A stretch of 60,970 nt of DNA from NCBI GenBank assembly GCA_009693255.1, contig SHXQ01000010.1:1-60970 (forward strand), read 5' to 3'. The position numbers and the translations under genes are program-made. The notes under the pieces are model-generated. The model did no database searches, was not told where the DNA came from, and saw nothing but the letters and a program-made list of their open reading frames with translations. This document shows positions 1 to 10,140 of this stretch, in pieces (within the stretch, counting starts at the first letter, position 1; each line of letters starts with the position of its first letter). Source of the stretch: Methylotenera sp. (GTDB taxonomy: Bacteria; Pseudomonadota; Gammaproteobacteria; Burkholderiales; Methylophilaceae).

Positions 1-76
1 TGGCGTCCCCACCGGGATTCGAACCCGGGTCGCCTCCGTGAAAGGGAGGTGTCCTAGGCCTCTAGACGATGGGGAC
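1..76 (-). tRNA. tRNA-Glu (UUC)
   Basis: The reverse strand folds into a complete 76-nt cloverleaf with an encoded CCA end. The 7-bp acceptor stem is GTCCCCA with TGGGGAC, the anticodon loop reads CTTTCAC (anticodon TTC), and the T arm carries GGTTCGAATCC. It lies 69 bp downstream of tRNA-Ala on the same strand, so the two are probably one transcript from the promoter near 272-300. Confidence 0.97.
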
Positions 77-145
77 CTAAGAATTTCTTTGCATTATTAC
101 AAGTGCGACATCATACTACAAAACACTGATATCTCGAAGCTATTT

Positions 146-221
<76 letters not shown>

Positions 222-271
222 GTACCTACTTCTTGTTCGCGACTCATTACGTGTGCTATCAGCGAGGCGCC

Positions 272-300
272 ATAATAAAGAGGGGTCGATTGATTGTCAA
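272..300 (-). promoter_or_regulatory. sigma70 promoter for tRNA-Ala/tRNA-Glu
   Basis: On the reverse strand a perfect -35 TTGACA (295-300) is followed after exactly 17 bp by TATTAT (272-277). The bases just downstream are GGCGCC, a GC-rich discriminator typical of stable-RNA promoters under stringent control. The inferred start is near 265, giving a leader of about 44 nt before tRNA-Ala. Confidence 0.8.
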
Positions 301-369
301 TGATTTTTAGCCATATTGCGGTTAATTTTTACTTAGGTCGCATTATTTGCTCTGTGCCCAGCTTAAATA

Positions 370-816
370 TTAGCCGCGCATATTTGACTGGCTTTCAAAC
401 TGTGTTAAATCTACGTGAGGTAATGCCTGCCAACCTGCCTTGCGGTGCTCAGCAACGACGTTGGTGAACACGCCGCCGCGCACATAAAACTTGGCAGTGA
501 CGCGCATGAATTTTGGCTGCGTGGCGGCAACCAAGTCATCTAATATACTGTTGATAACTGCTTCGTGGAAGCAGCCTTCATCACGGAAAGACCACATATA
601 GAGCTTTAAGCTTTTAAGCTCCACACAGCTTTGATCTGGTATATAGTCTAGGTAAATAACGGCAAAATCCGGTTGTCCAGTTTTTGGACACAGGCAAGTA
701 AACTCTGGAATCTCCATGTGAATATGAAAATCTCGGGTTTGATTGGGGTTTTCAAACGTTTCCAAGGTTTTATTTGCTGGTGCGGTCGGCTTTCCGCCAA
801 TTGATTGCGTAGTCAT
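370..816 (-). CDS. queF: NADPH-dependent preQ0 reductase QueF
   Basis: This 148-residue protein is a short (type I, Bacillus-like) QueF, which reduces the nitrile of 7-cyano-7-deazaguanine to the amine preQ1 in queuosine tRNA modification. The [14 protein letters not shown] block contains the catalytic Cys43 and Asp50, equivalent to Cys55 and Asp62 of the B. subtilis enzyme. The [20 protein letters not shown] block is the substrate and NADPH site characteristic of the family. It is monocistronic and divergent from smc. A TATAAT-like -10 at 842-847 on its strand is the likely promoter, with a short leader. I looked for a preQ1 riboswitch in that leader and saw none. Confidence 0.95.
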   Translation of the reverse strand: MTTQSIGGKPTAPANKTLETFENPNQTRDFHIHMEIPEFTCLCPKTGQPDFAVIYLDYIPDQSCVELKSLKLYMWSFRDEGCFHEAVINSILDDLVAATQPKFMRVTAKFYVRGGVFTNVVAEHRKAGWQALPHVDLTQFESQSNMRG

Positions 817-902
817 AGCGTCTTTTCGCTTAAAAAAAGTTATTATACTATTTTAGTAAATCCTAATAAAAATTTAGCTACTATTATTTTGAATTATTCA
901 AT

Positions 903-3900
903 TTGCGTTTAACTCACTTAAAACTTGCTGGTTTCAAATCGTTTGTTGACCCAACAACCTTGCACATACATGGGCAGCGTGTTGGCGTGGTCGGACCGAA
1001 TGGTTGCGGTAAATCCAATGTCATGGAATCTGTGCGTTGGGTATTGGGCGAATCGTCCGCAAAAGAAATGCGTGGCGACAGCATGGATGCGGTCATATTT
1101 AATGGTTCTGGCAATCGTAAACCGATATCACGCGCCAGTGTGGAGCTTATTTTTGATAACAGTCTAGGCGGCGCTACTAGCGAGTGGAGCCAATATGCTG
1201 AGATTTCAGTCAAGCGTGTGATTGAGCGAGATAAAGGCTCGACTTATTACATTAATAATACGGTGGTGCGGCGGCGTGATGTGGCTGATTTATTTTTAGG
1301 CACCGGCTTGGGTGGTCGTGCCTACGCTATTATTGGTCAAAATACCATCAACCGTATTGTCGAAGCTAAACCAGAAGAGCTGCGTATTTTTCTAGAAGAA
1401 GCGGCTGGCATCAGTAAATACAAAGAACGCCGCCGTGAAACCGAGCTGCGTTTACGCGATACGCGTGAAAATTTAACTCGGGTAGACGATATTCTGCGTG
1501 AACTAGATAAGCAGATCGTGCGCTTACAATCTCAGGCGGCTGTTGCTGAGCAATACCATCAGCTGCAAGCAGCACTTAATATCACCAAAGGCCAAGTGTG
1601 GCTCTTGAAAAAGCGTGATGCCAGCGCCTACTGGGAGGAAGCGCAGCGCCAAGTTGAAAAGCTGGTCAATGAGCTGGAAGCGCAAATAGCCAATTTGCGT
1701 CACAATGAAAGCGCTTTAGAGCTTGCGCGGCAACACAACTTTAGCACTACAGAGGCGGTAAACCTTGCACAGGCGAGCTATTATGAAGCTAATGCAGAGG
1801 TTTCTAACCTTGAGAATCAAGTTAAAAACACTGCTGATGCTCGCGAGCGTATGCAACTGCAGTTGCAACAACTGCAGGCGCAGTTGGATAAAAATACCAG
1901 CCAATGCGGCCATTTTGAAAGTGCCTTATTGAGCGCTCAGGCTGAATTGCAGCTTGCCAGCATAGACTTTGTCGTCTCTGAGCAGGCGAATCAAGTCGCT
2001 GGAGAGGTCGTTCCTGAGTTGGCGTTACAGTTTCAAACTGCACTGACGGCGTTTAATAGCAGTCAATCGGTATTGCAGAATGCCGCGCAGCGCTTACATT
2101 TAGAGCAAGCGAATATTGGGCATATTGCACGGGCCGTGACTGAAACCAATGAGCATTTGCAGCACTTACAACAGGGTTTAAGCGCTATCCAAATGACACC
2201 AGATACGGCGATTGCAGAAAAGCAAGTGCAGTTATTGGTGGCTGAGCGTGCAATCGCCGCATTGGAAATACAGGTGGCAGAAAACCCACAAAAAGAACAA
2301 TCATTAATACAAACGCTTAAAGCCAATAGCGACTTACGTGTGGCGGGGCAGGGCGCCTTACATGTAGTGGAAGCCGAAATTGCTTCCTTGCAAAAAATTC
2401 AGCACGCCATGAAAAATGGTCATAACGAAGCGGCGTTAACTGCTTGGTTAAAAAATAGCGGCTTAGATAACGGCGTTAGAATTTGGCAAACACTGACAGT
2501 TAAAAAAGGCTGGGAAGTCGCATTAGAGGCGGTTTTAGGGGAAAAATTGAATGCCATCAGCCTGCAAGCGTTTAAGGCCGGCAATCGCCCCCCTAGTGCA
2601 TTAACGCTGGCGATAGATTCTGCCGACATCAGCCCTAGCTATCATCCTCAAGGTAAAACTCATTTATATACCATATTAGAAAAAGTAGCGCCCAAGCAAC
2701 AGGCGGTTCTTCAAGACTGGCTGGCGGGTGCTTATTTGCTTGAAGATGGTGTAGAGGCGATTTCCGCAAGTCAAAAGCTTGCTAGCGGTGAATGTTTGGT
2801 GAATAAGCAGGGCGATATTTATACCCCACACAGCATAACGTATTTTGCGACACAATCGCAATTGCATGGCGTGTTGGAGCGGCAAGCGCAGTTAGAAGCG
2901 CTACAGCAACAATTGCCAGCCTTGCAACTAGGCTTGGCCGATGTCCATAAAACGCTGACGCAATTAGAGCACGACCTACAAGCGCTACGGGCAGAGCAGC
3001 ATACGCGTAGCGCGCAACTAAAGGTCGCAACGCATGAAGCCCATCAGCTCAATTTAGCCTTGCAGCAACTTAAACAAGTGCAACTGAATAATGTACAGCG
3101 CCAAAAAAACCTGCAAAATGATTGCCTGATTGCTAATGAGAAATTACTTAAACTACAGGCTGAAGCGGCGCTCAAAGAGGGTTTAGTCGTTGAAATATCT
3201 CAAAATTTAACGCAATTACAACAAGATAAAAATCTGACTGAGGCACATAAGCAAAAAGCCGAGTTGGCTTTCAATGAAGCGCGCGATCAACTGCAGTCTA
3301 TGGCGCGCGCGCATCAAGAGAAGATCTTTAATATAAAATTAAATAATAATATTATCAATGAGTTAACTTCTAAAATTAATCACTTTTTTGAAGAAAGTAT
3401 TAATCTTAAATTGCGTAGTGATGAGGTTGGTAGCACCTTGGCAGCCACTAAAATGGAGACCTTGAAAGCTAATTTAGCCGCAGCGCTTAACAACAAGCAA
3501 TTGCGCGAGCAATCTTTGGCTTTAGTGCGAAATGAGATGAGTGTGTCTGAATCGGCGCTACAGCAGCAAGAGCGTACGCGTATGCAAAACGAACAATTAC
3601 TGCATCCACTGCGCGATAAAGTAGAGGCGGGTCGTTTAGCCGAACAAGAAGCACGCTTGCATTTTGAGCAATGCCAAGCCGAGCTGACCGCATCCAGTAT
3701 CAGCGAATTGCAGTTGAGCCAAAATTTAAATGCGATGGGGAGCTCAGAGGCTAGGCTGAAAGTGGTTGATTTAGAAGCCAAGCGAGATCAGCTTGCACTT
3801 GATATAGAGATGCTAGGCGCGGTGAATTTAGCCGCTATTCAAGAGTTAGACACTGAACAAGCCCGTAAGCAGTATTTAGATAGCCAATCTGCTGACTTAA

Positions 3901-4436
3901 AAGAGGCCAGTGAGACGCTAGAAGATGCAATACGTAAGATAGATAAGGAAACGAGAGGACGCTTGCAAGCGACTTTTGATGAAGCTAATCGTCATTTCAA
4001 CGAATTATTTATGACACTTTTTGCTGGCGGGCAAGCTAAGCTAGAATTGCTAGGCGAGGAAATTTTAGATACCGGTATGCAGGTGTTTGCGCAGCCGCCA
4101 GGGAAAAAGAATAGTACGATACATCTATTGTCGGGCGGTGAAAAAGCCTTAACTGCCTTGGCGTTGGTTTTTGCTTTATTTAGACTCAATCCAGCCCCAT
4201 TTTGCTTGATGGACGAAGTGGACGCCCCTTTAGATGACAGCAATACTGAGCGTTTTTGTGCAATGGTGAAAAAAATGTCTGAAAAAACGCAGTTTTTATA
4301 TGTGAGTCATAATAAAATAACCATGGAAATGGCGCAGCAATTGATCGGTGTTACTATGCAGGAGTCGGGGGTTTCACGTATTGTCGATGTCGATATGGAA
4401 GCCGCAGTGCGCATGTTGGATGTTGTAGCGGCTTGA
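903..4436 (+). CDS. smc: Chromosome partition protein SMC
   Basis: This 1177-residue protein is a full-length SMC ATPase, the core of the condensin-like complex that compacts and segregates the chromosome. The Walker A motif GPNGCGKSN lies at residues 31-39. Long Gln/Leu/Ala-rich coiled coils flank a hinge around residues 500-640. The ABC signature LSGGE is near residue 1075 and the Walker B FCLMDEVDAP near 1098. The start is TTG: the family N-terminus MRLTHLKLAGFKSF begins exactly there, and no in-frame ATG lies upstream. I see no convincing Shine-Dalgarno sequence before it. It heads a smc-zipA-ligA cluster common in beta- and gammaproteobacteria. The scpA and scpB partner genes are not in this window. 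Confidence 0.96.
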   Translation: MRLTHLKLAGFKSFVDPTTLHIHGQRVGVVGPNGCGKSNVMESVRWVLGESSAKEMRGDSMDAVIFNGSGNRKPISRASVELIFDNSLGGATSEWSQYAEISVKRVIERDKGSTYYINNTVVRRRDVADLFLGTGLGGRAYAIIGQNTINRIVEAKPEELRIFLEEAAGISKYKERRRETELRLRDTRENLTRVDDILRELDKQIVRLQSQAAVAEQYHQLQAALNITKGQVWLLKKRDASAYWEEAQRQVEKLVNELEAQIANLRHNESALELARQHNFSTTEAVNLAQASYYEANAEVSNLENQVKNTADARERMQLQLQQLQAQLDKNTSQCGHFESALLSAQAELQLASIDFVVSEQANQVAGEVVPELALQFQTALTAFNSSQSVLQNAAQRLHLEQANIGHIARAVTETNEHLQHLQQGLSAIQMTPDTAIAEKQVQLLVAERAIAALEIQVAENPQKEQSLIQTLKANSDLRVAGQGALHVVEAEIASLQKIQHAMKNGHNEAALTAWLKNSGLDNGVRIWQTLTVKKGWEVALEAVLGEKLNAISLQAFKAGNRPPSALTLAIDSADISPSYHPQGKTHLYTILEKVAPKQQAVLQDWLAGAYLLEDGVEAISASQKLASGECLVNKQGDIYTPHSITYFATQSQLHGVLERQAQLEALQQQLPALQLGLADVHKTLTQLEHDLQALRAEQHTRSAQLKVATHEAHQLNLALQQLKQVQLNNVQRQKNLQNDCLIANEKLLKLQAEAALKEGLVVEISQNLTQLQQDKNLTEAHKQKAELAFNEARDQLQSMARAHQEKIFNIKLNNNIINELTSKINHFFEESINLKLRSDEVGSTLAATKMETLKANLAAALNNKQLREQSLALVRNEMSVSESALQQQERTRMQNEQLLHPLRDKVEAGRLAEQEARLHFEQCQAELTASSISELQLSQNLNAMGSSEARLKVVDLEAKRDQLALDIEMLGAVNLAAIQELDTEQARKQYLDSQSADLKEASETLEDAIRKIDKETRGRLQATFDEANRHFNELFMTLFAGGQAKLELLGEEILDTGMQVFAQPPGKKNSTIHLLSGGEKALTALALVFALFRLNPAPFCLMDEVDAPLDDSNTERFCAMVKKMSEKTQFLYVSHNKITMEMAQQLIGVTMQESGVSRIVDVDMEAAVRMLDVVAA

Positions 4437-4475
4437 TCTAAACAGGAAAGCCAAAATTTTGAGAGTTAAGCTTAA

Positions 4476-5777
4476 ATGAGTGATCTGCAAATAGCATTAA
4501 TAGCCATTGGGGCGCTGATTATAATCGCAGTACTGATCATCAATTGGTGGCAAGAGCGACGCTTTCATCGGCGGTTAGAAAATAATTTTTATCCATTAAA
4601 CAATGATGCCTTGTTAGATGACCCGTCGTTAGAGGCGAGTCATCTCTATGACGAGGTAGACAATCGCGCGACAGATCATTTTTCACTCAATAACACGCTC
4701 GCTGGAATGCCCATGCCGGATATTTCGCTAGTAGAGCCATCCATCAATTTCCCCATCCATACTGAAAGTGCTGATGTTTTTGCTGAACCTCTGCCGGCGG
4801 ATGCCGTGGCCGATAGCAGCCCCGATGTTATCAATTTTCAAACAGCCACTGTCGAAGAGCCCATCGCAGCTGAAGCTTTATTAGCCCCCGAAAATACCGC
4901 CGCGCCAGAACCTGCAGTGAGCTTGCCTGCGATGCTGCAAGGCCGTATAGATTTAATCGCACTAGTGCATTCGGTCGTGGAAAAATCAGCGCATAAGCTC
5001 AATGATGCGCTAGCAGGATTAGCCAACGGCTTTGGCAAACCGGTGCTTGTGCATGCTCTAGACGTGAATAAGCAGTGGCATTTACTCGAGGCGCTTGCAT
5101 CAAACCCTGAAACAGCACATGGGCCAATCACTACGCTCACTTGTAGTTTACAATTAGCTGACCGTGGGGGCGCTGTGACCGGTAATGCCTTGAGTTGCTT
5201 CCAATTGGCCGTTGAAACTGCAGCTGCAGGTATTAATGCGCAAGTGGTATGGCAAGGTACAGGTAATGCATTGGCCAACGCCAATAGCTTAGATGAATTT
5301 TGTATCACCGTTGATAAAACCATAGGGTTTCACTTGGAAAATGGTGAAGCGGGTGCGTTTACCGGCACTAAATTAAGAGGTTTAGCTGAAGCGCAAGGCT
5401 TGGTACTTGGTGCTGAGGGTCGTTTCAAATACTTTGATGAGGCTGATACCATGCAGCTCTATCCATTATTCGAGATGTTCAATCGTGATGACTTGGTCTT
5501 TAGTCTAGACATGCTCAGAAATTCAGTGGTCAAGCGCATTACCTTTGAGTTGGATATTCCACACGTCAAACGATGCTCCGAAGCTTTCAATCATATGGTA
5601 CAGGTCGCCAGGCAAATGGAAGTCGGCTTAAATGCAATATTGGTGGATGATAATAATAAGGTGTTGGGCAATATCCAAATAGAAAAAATTCGCCAACAAC
5701 TCAAAGTTATTCAGATCACTATGTTGGTGCGTGGTATTGCTTCTGGCTCAGATAGCGCGCACAGGTTATTTTCTTAA
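4476..5777 (+). CDS. zipA: Cell division protein ZipA
   Basis: This 433-residue protein has one N-terminal membrane segment (about residues 5-25) ending in WWQERR. An acidic, proline- and alanine-rich linker follows to about residue 150, then a folded C-terminal domain (about 155-430) of the ZipA type that binds the FtsZ tail. This N-out membrane anchor plus linker plus FtsZ-binding domain is the ZipA architecture, and position between smc and ligA is the conserved location. Sequence similarity in the linker is expected to be low. The stop codon abuts the ligA start, so translation is probably coupled. Confidence 0.85.
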   Translation: MSDLQIALIAIGALIIIAVLIINWWQERRFHRRLENNFYPLNNDALLDDPSLEASHLYDEVDNRATDHFSLNNTLAGMPMPDISLVEPSINFPIHTESADVFAEPLPADAVADSSPDVINFQTATVEEPIAAEALLAPENTAAPEPAVSLPAMLQGRIDLIALVHSVVEKSAHKLNDALAGLANGFGKPVLVHALDVNKQWHLLEALASNPETAHGPITTLTCSLQLADRGGAVTGNALSCFQLAVETAAAGINAQVVWQGTGNALANANSLDEFCITVDKTIGFHLENGEAGAFTGTKLRGLAEAQGLVLGAEGRFKYFDEADTMQLYPLFEMFNRDDLVFSLDMLRNSVVKRITFELDIPHVKRCSEAFNHMVQVARQMEVGLNAILVDDNNKVLGNIQIEKIRQQLKVIQITMLVRGIASGSDSAHRLFS

Positions 5778-7844
<2,067 letters not shown>

Positions 7845-7929
7845 GGTAAATCCTGGCGTGATGGGTTGGAAAATGGCTTTGAAAATAGATTTTAATATAA
7901 ACAATATAGTCAAAATGAGATACCAAAAA

Positions 7930-8832
7930 ATGAAGTTACAAACCACTTTAATTTCAATCGTTATATCTTTATTTATAAACAATGTATATGCAAAAAACGC
8001 AGAAACTATTGCGTGTAATCAGGCCTTAGAAAAAGGCAATATCGACGCCGCCTTGGTGCAAGCGAATAAGGCGTTGAATGCTCATAAAAACGATAAAGAC
8101 GCACTTATTTGCCAGGGCCGCGCGCTTGCCGCCAAGGATGACTTAAATGGTGCCTTAGCCACATTTAAGTTGGCGGAAGGGCGGTCTAGCGATGCTTTCG
8201 ATAAAACCATTGCCACATTGCTGATCGGGAACACTTATAAATCACTCAAGCAATCTGATTTAGCGATTAACAGTTACCAGAAAACCATTTTAAATGCGCA
8301 AGCGGCCGGGAATAAGGCTTTTGAGCGGCTTGGGCATAACGCCATGGGCGATGTTTACGTGACTGATCAGCAACTAGAACAGGCGTTGGAAGCGTATATG
8401 CTAGGCCGTAAACTGGCGGCCAATGACAATGAGCGTGGTGAGAGTTGTGAAAAAGTTGCTTTAACCTACCACAATATGAATCAGCATGATTTGGCGCTCG
8501 AGTTCCAAATTAAAGCTTATTTGCTGCACGACGTCGTGGGCACTTTAGACCAATATGCGCATTCCAGCATAGAGTTAGGGCGTTATTACGCGCTTGTTAA
8601 AAATTATGTGAGTGCGGAAAACACACTGAATAAAATTATTAAGTTTGCAAAAGAGCAGGGCGGATCCTACTTTGAAGCGCAAGCGAGCTATGTCTTAGCT
8701 AAAGTTAAGGTGGCGACTAGAGATATTCCGGCGGCTAAGGCATTGATTGAGCACGCGAAATACATCGCAAAAGATACCAAGGACAAAGCGCTAGAGGATG
8801 AAATTAATCAAGAAATACAGGGTTTATTCTAA
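7930..8832 (+). CDS. Secreted tetratricopeptide-repeat protein
   Basis: This 300-residue protein starts with a signal peptide (about residues 1-20, cleavage after VYA) followed by TPR-like helical repeats across most of the chain, for example GNIDAALVQANKALNAHK and DQQLEQALEAYMLGRKLA. TPR proteins are scaffolds for protein-protein contacts, and this one should act in the periplasm. I chose the ATG at 7930 because it begins the signal peptide; an in-frame ATG at 7915 would add MRYQK, and the frame also extends upstream into ligA. It is 85 bp downstream of ligA on the same strand. No specific function can be assigned. Confidence 0.75.
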   Translation: MKLQTTLISIVISLFINNVYAKNAETIACNQALEKGNIDAALVQANKALNAHKNDKDALICQGRALAAKDDLNGALATFKLAEGRSSDAFDKTIATLLIGNTYKSLKQSDLAINSYQKTILNAQAAGNKAFERLGHNAMGDVYVTDQQLEQALEAYMLGRKLAANDNERGESCEKVALTYHNMNQHDLALEFQIKAYLLHDVVGTLDQYAHSSIELGRYYALVKNYVSAENTLNKIIKFAKEQGGSYFEAQASYVLAKVKVATRDIPAAKALIEHAKYIAKDTKDKALEDEINQEIQGLF

Positions 8833-8932
8833 TTGGCGCTACCCTCTATTTAAAAGTCTGTAAGGAAGCAGTTCTAAGATCGACTAATCGGCATGAGTAA
8901 CATCTCACTTTTCATATCTACCTGAGAACGCC

Positions 8933-9118
8933 ATGATCATCCAAACAAAATCTGATATCAAGCCTTCTGAAATAACAAACAAAGCGGTGTTTGATAATTG
9001 CCATCAGTTTATCTAAAAAGCTGGATTGGGCTTGATTGCAGGCAGTGCAGATTTATTAAGCCCACACTCAAAGCCGCGACATTCAACGCAGGCGCTTCTG
9101 AAGCGACGAGCAAATTAA
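8933..9118 (+). pseudogene. msrP (yedY)-like methionine sulfoxide reductase, 5' relic
   Basis: A frame from the ATG at 8933 reads MIIQTKSDIKPSEITN, then NCHQFI, a TAA stop at 9014, then KAGLGLIAGSADLLSP and HSKPRHSTQ, with a second stop at 9116. From family knowledge, betaproteobacterial MsrP precursors begin with a short 'SEIT' leader followed by a twin-arginine signal of the form RRQF-KAAGLG. Here the two arginine codons read TGC CAT (Cys-His), one C-to-T and one G-to-A step away, and a lysine codon has become TAA. No catalytic molybdopterin domain follows. It looks like the remnant of a deleted, decaying gene; msrQ is absent too. Assignment rests on the short N-terminal match only. Confidence 0.55.
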
Positions 9119-9633
9119 TAGGGCACATCAATCCGCCAGTGCTAGCCAAAGCGCAGGCATTCGGCGTGCGCCAAAAATATCCAAGCAGAAGCAAGTTAAG
9201 TATTAAGCCTTAATTATGGCATCTCACTAGTGGTTGATGTTTTATTGTTCCTGTGGGGGGGTAGTGCTTAATTCGTGGTTGTTATCAGTAATTTAAGCGC
9301 CACATCATTAATTTTACATAATATACATTATACGAAGTAAGTTATCAACTTAATCAATCCCACCTAGGCTTCTATTGTTCTAAATCACTTAGCAAGAACT
9401 TACTCACATCACCTTCGCCTACGCTTAGTCTAAGAGGCGCTTTTTGTGTCAAAGAGCCATGCGCAATCTCAACGCTACTGGATAAAGATGATCCGAGACA
9501 TAAAAAACTGATGGATATTTCAAGCCCCGTTGTGACTGAAATACGCGCTGTTAAGTAGGTTGTATACTGGGCTTAGATAATTCGGAAGCTAAGCCTAATG
9601 CTTACAACCTTTTGCACTTACCGATAAATTAAT
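9119..9633. other. Unassigned 515-bp interval with hairpin and relic-like open frames
   Basis: No intact gene is visible here. It contains a G7 run (9256-9262), a stretch rich in A and T near 9300-9350, and a strong two-part hairpin at 9557-9610. On the reverse strand a 66-codon frame without an ATG runs from about 9572 to a TAG near 9375 (it contains SLTQKAPLRLSVGEGDVSKF). On the forward strand a 33-codon frame runs 9459-9560. These two overlap, so at most one is a real relic. Both are short enough to be chance. Confidence 0.5.
9557..9610. other. Two-tier stem-loop of unknown role
   Basis: An outer 8-bp stem, AGGTTGTA (9557-9564) with TACAACCT (9603-9610), encloses an asymmetric internal loop and an inner 7-bp stem, GGCTTAG (9570-9576) with CTAAGCC (9589-9595), capped by a 12-nt loop. 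On the forward strand TTTT follows, so it could end a forward transcript. It lies 24 bp beyond the end of the secreted-protein gene that ends at 9634 on the reverse strand, but no T run follows in that direction. Confidence 0.5.
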
Positions 9634-10041
9634 TTACCTATTATTGAAAAAGGCGATATTCATTACCTTTTCATTCACAAAGGTAATCTCTGTTTCTTTG
9701 TACGTATGCCTAGGATCGTAATTCACTAAGTTTTTGTAATACCACATTTCAACATTAACGCGTTTAGAGTTTTTTTCATCGGCGCCTACTTTGCCAAGAA
9801 AGCCCGTTGCGCCCTCAGGTTTAACGGATGATTCTTTCTTATATGGTGTGCCCAATTTAGCGGATACTACTTTTTGACTTTTACCGCTAAAGGCATTTAA
9901 GAATTGATCTTCAGTGTAAGTTTTTTTATCCCCAGCCGCCTGAGCTTGTCCTAAGCTTGTCGTGAATAATACTGCTGCGGCTAAAGCGAAGCATAAATTT
10001 TTTACCGTCTTGTTCATCGTGTTATTCGTAATCAATTGCAT
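9634..10041 (-). CDS. Small secreted protein, BamE/SmpA-like fold suspected
   Basis: This 135-residue protein has a signal peptide (basic N-terminus, hydrophobic core about residues 13-28, cleavage after QAQA). The mature part has the layout of SmpA/BamE-type small domains: FLNAFSGKSQKVVSAKLGTP (helix then 'lG-P' turn), then WYYKNLVNYD, then TEITFVNEKVMNIAF, the usual final strand. That resemblance is by eye and weak. The ATG at 10041 is preceded by AGGAG at good spacing, which favours it over the Met eight codons later. It is monocistronic, between the eroded zone and a broken hydrolase gene. Confidence 0.7.
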   Translation of the reverse strand: MQLITNNTMNKTVKNLCFALAAAVLFTTSLGQAQAAGDKKTYTEDQFLNAFSGKSQKVVSAKLGTPYKKESSVKPEGATGFLGKVGADEKNSKRVNVEMWYYKNLVNYDPRHTYKETEITFVNEKVMNIAFFNNR

Positions 10042-10140
10042 TTTTTAAATCTCCTAAACATCCTGTAATTATCTCACTTAACTTATATTTAGCATAATCT
10101 TAATATCTAGCCTGACGTGCGTTCTTAGGCGTGTAGCAAC

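Noticed and set aside
817-902. A possible preQ1 riboswitch upstream of queF.
   Set aside because: The likely leader is under 30 nt and contains no preQ1 aptamer-like pseudoknot sequence.
8998-9213. A 71-codon forward frame overlapping the msrP relic.
   Set aside because: It runs in a different frame from the recognisable relic sequence and has no ribosome site or family resemblance.
9325-9358. A loxP-like sequence: ATACATTATACGAAGT is identical to part of loxP.
   Set aside because: Over the full 34 bp only about 24 positions match and the left arm is poor (8 of 13), so there is no functional inverted repeat. I treat it as coincidence in A/T-rich DNA.
9557-9610. An integron attC site.
   Set aside because: The outer repeats do not fit the RYYYAAC/GTTRRRY core pattern and no integrase or cassette is nearby.
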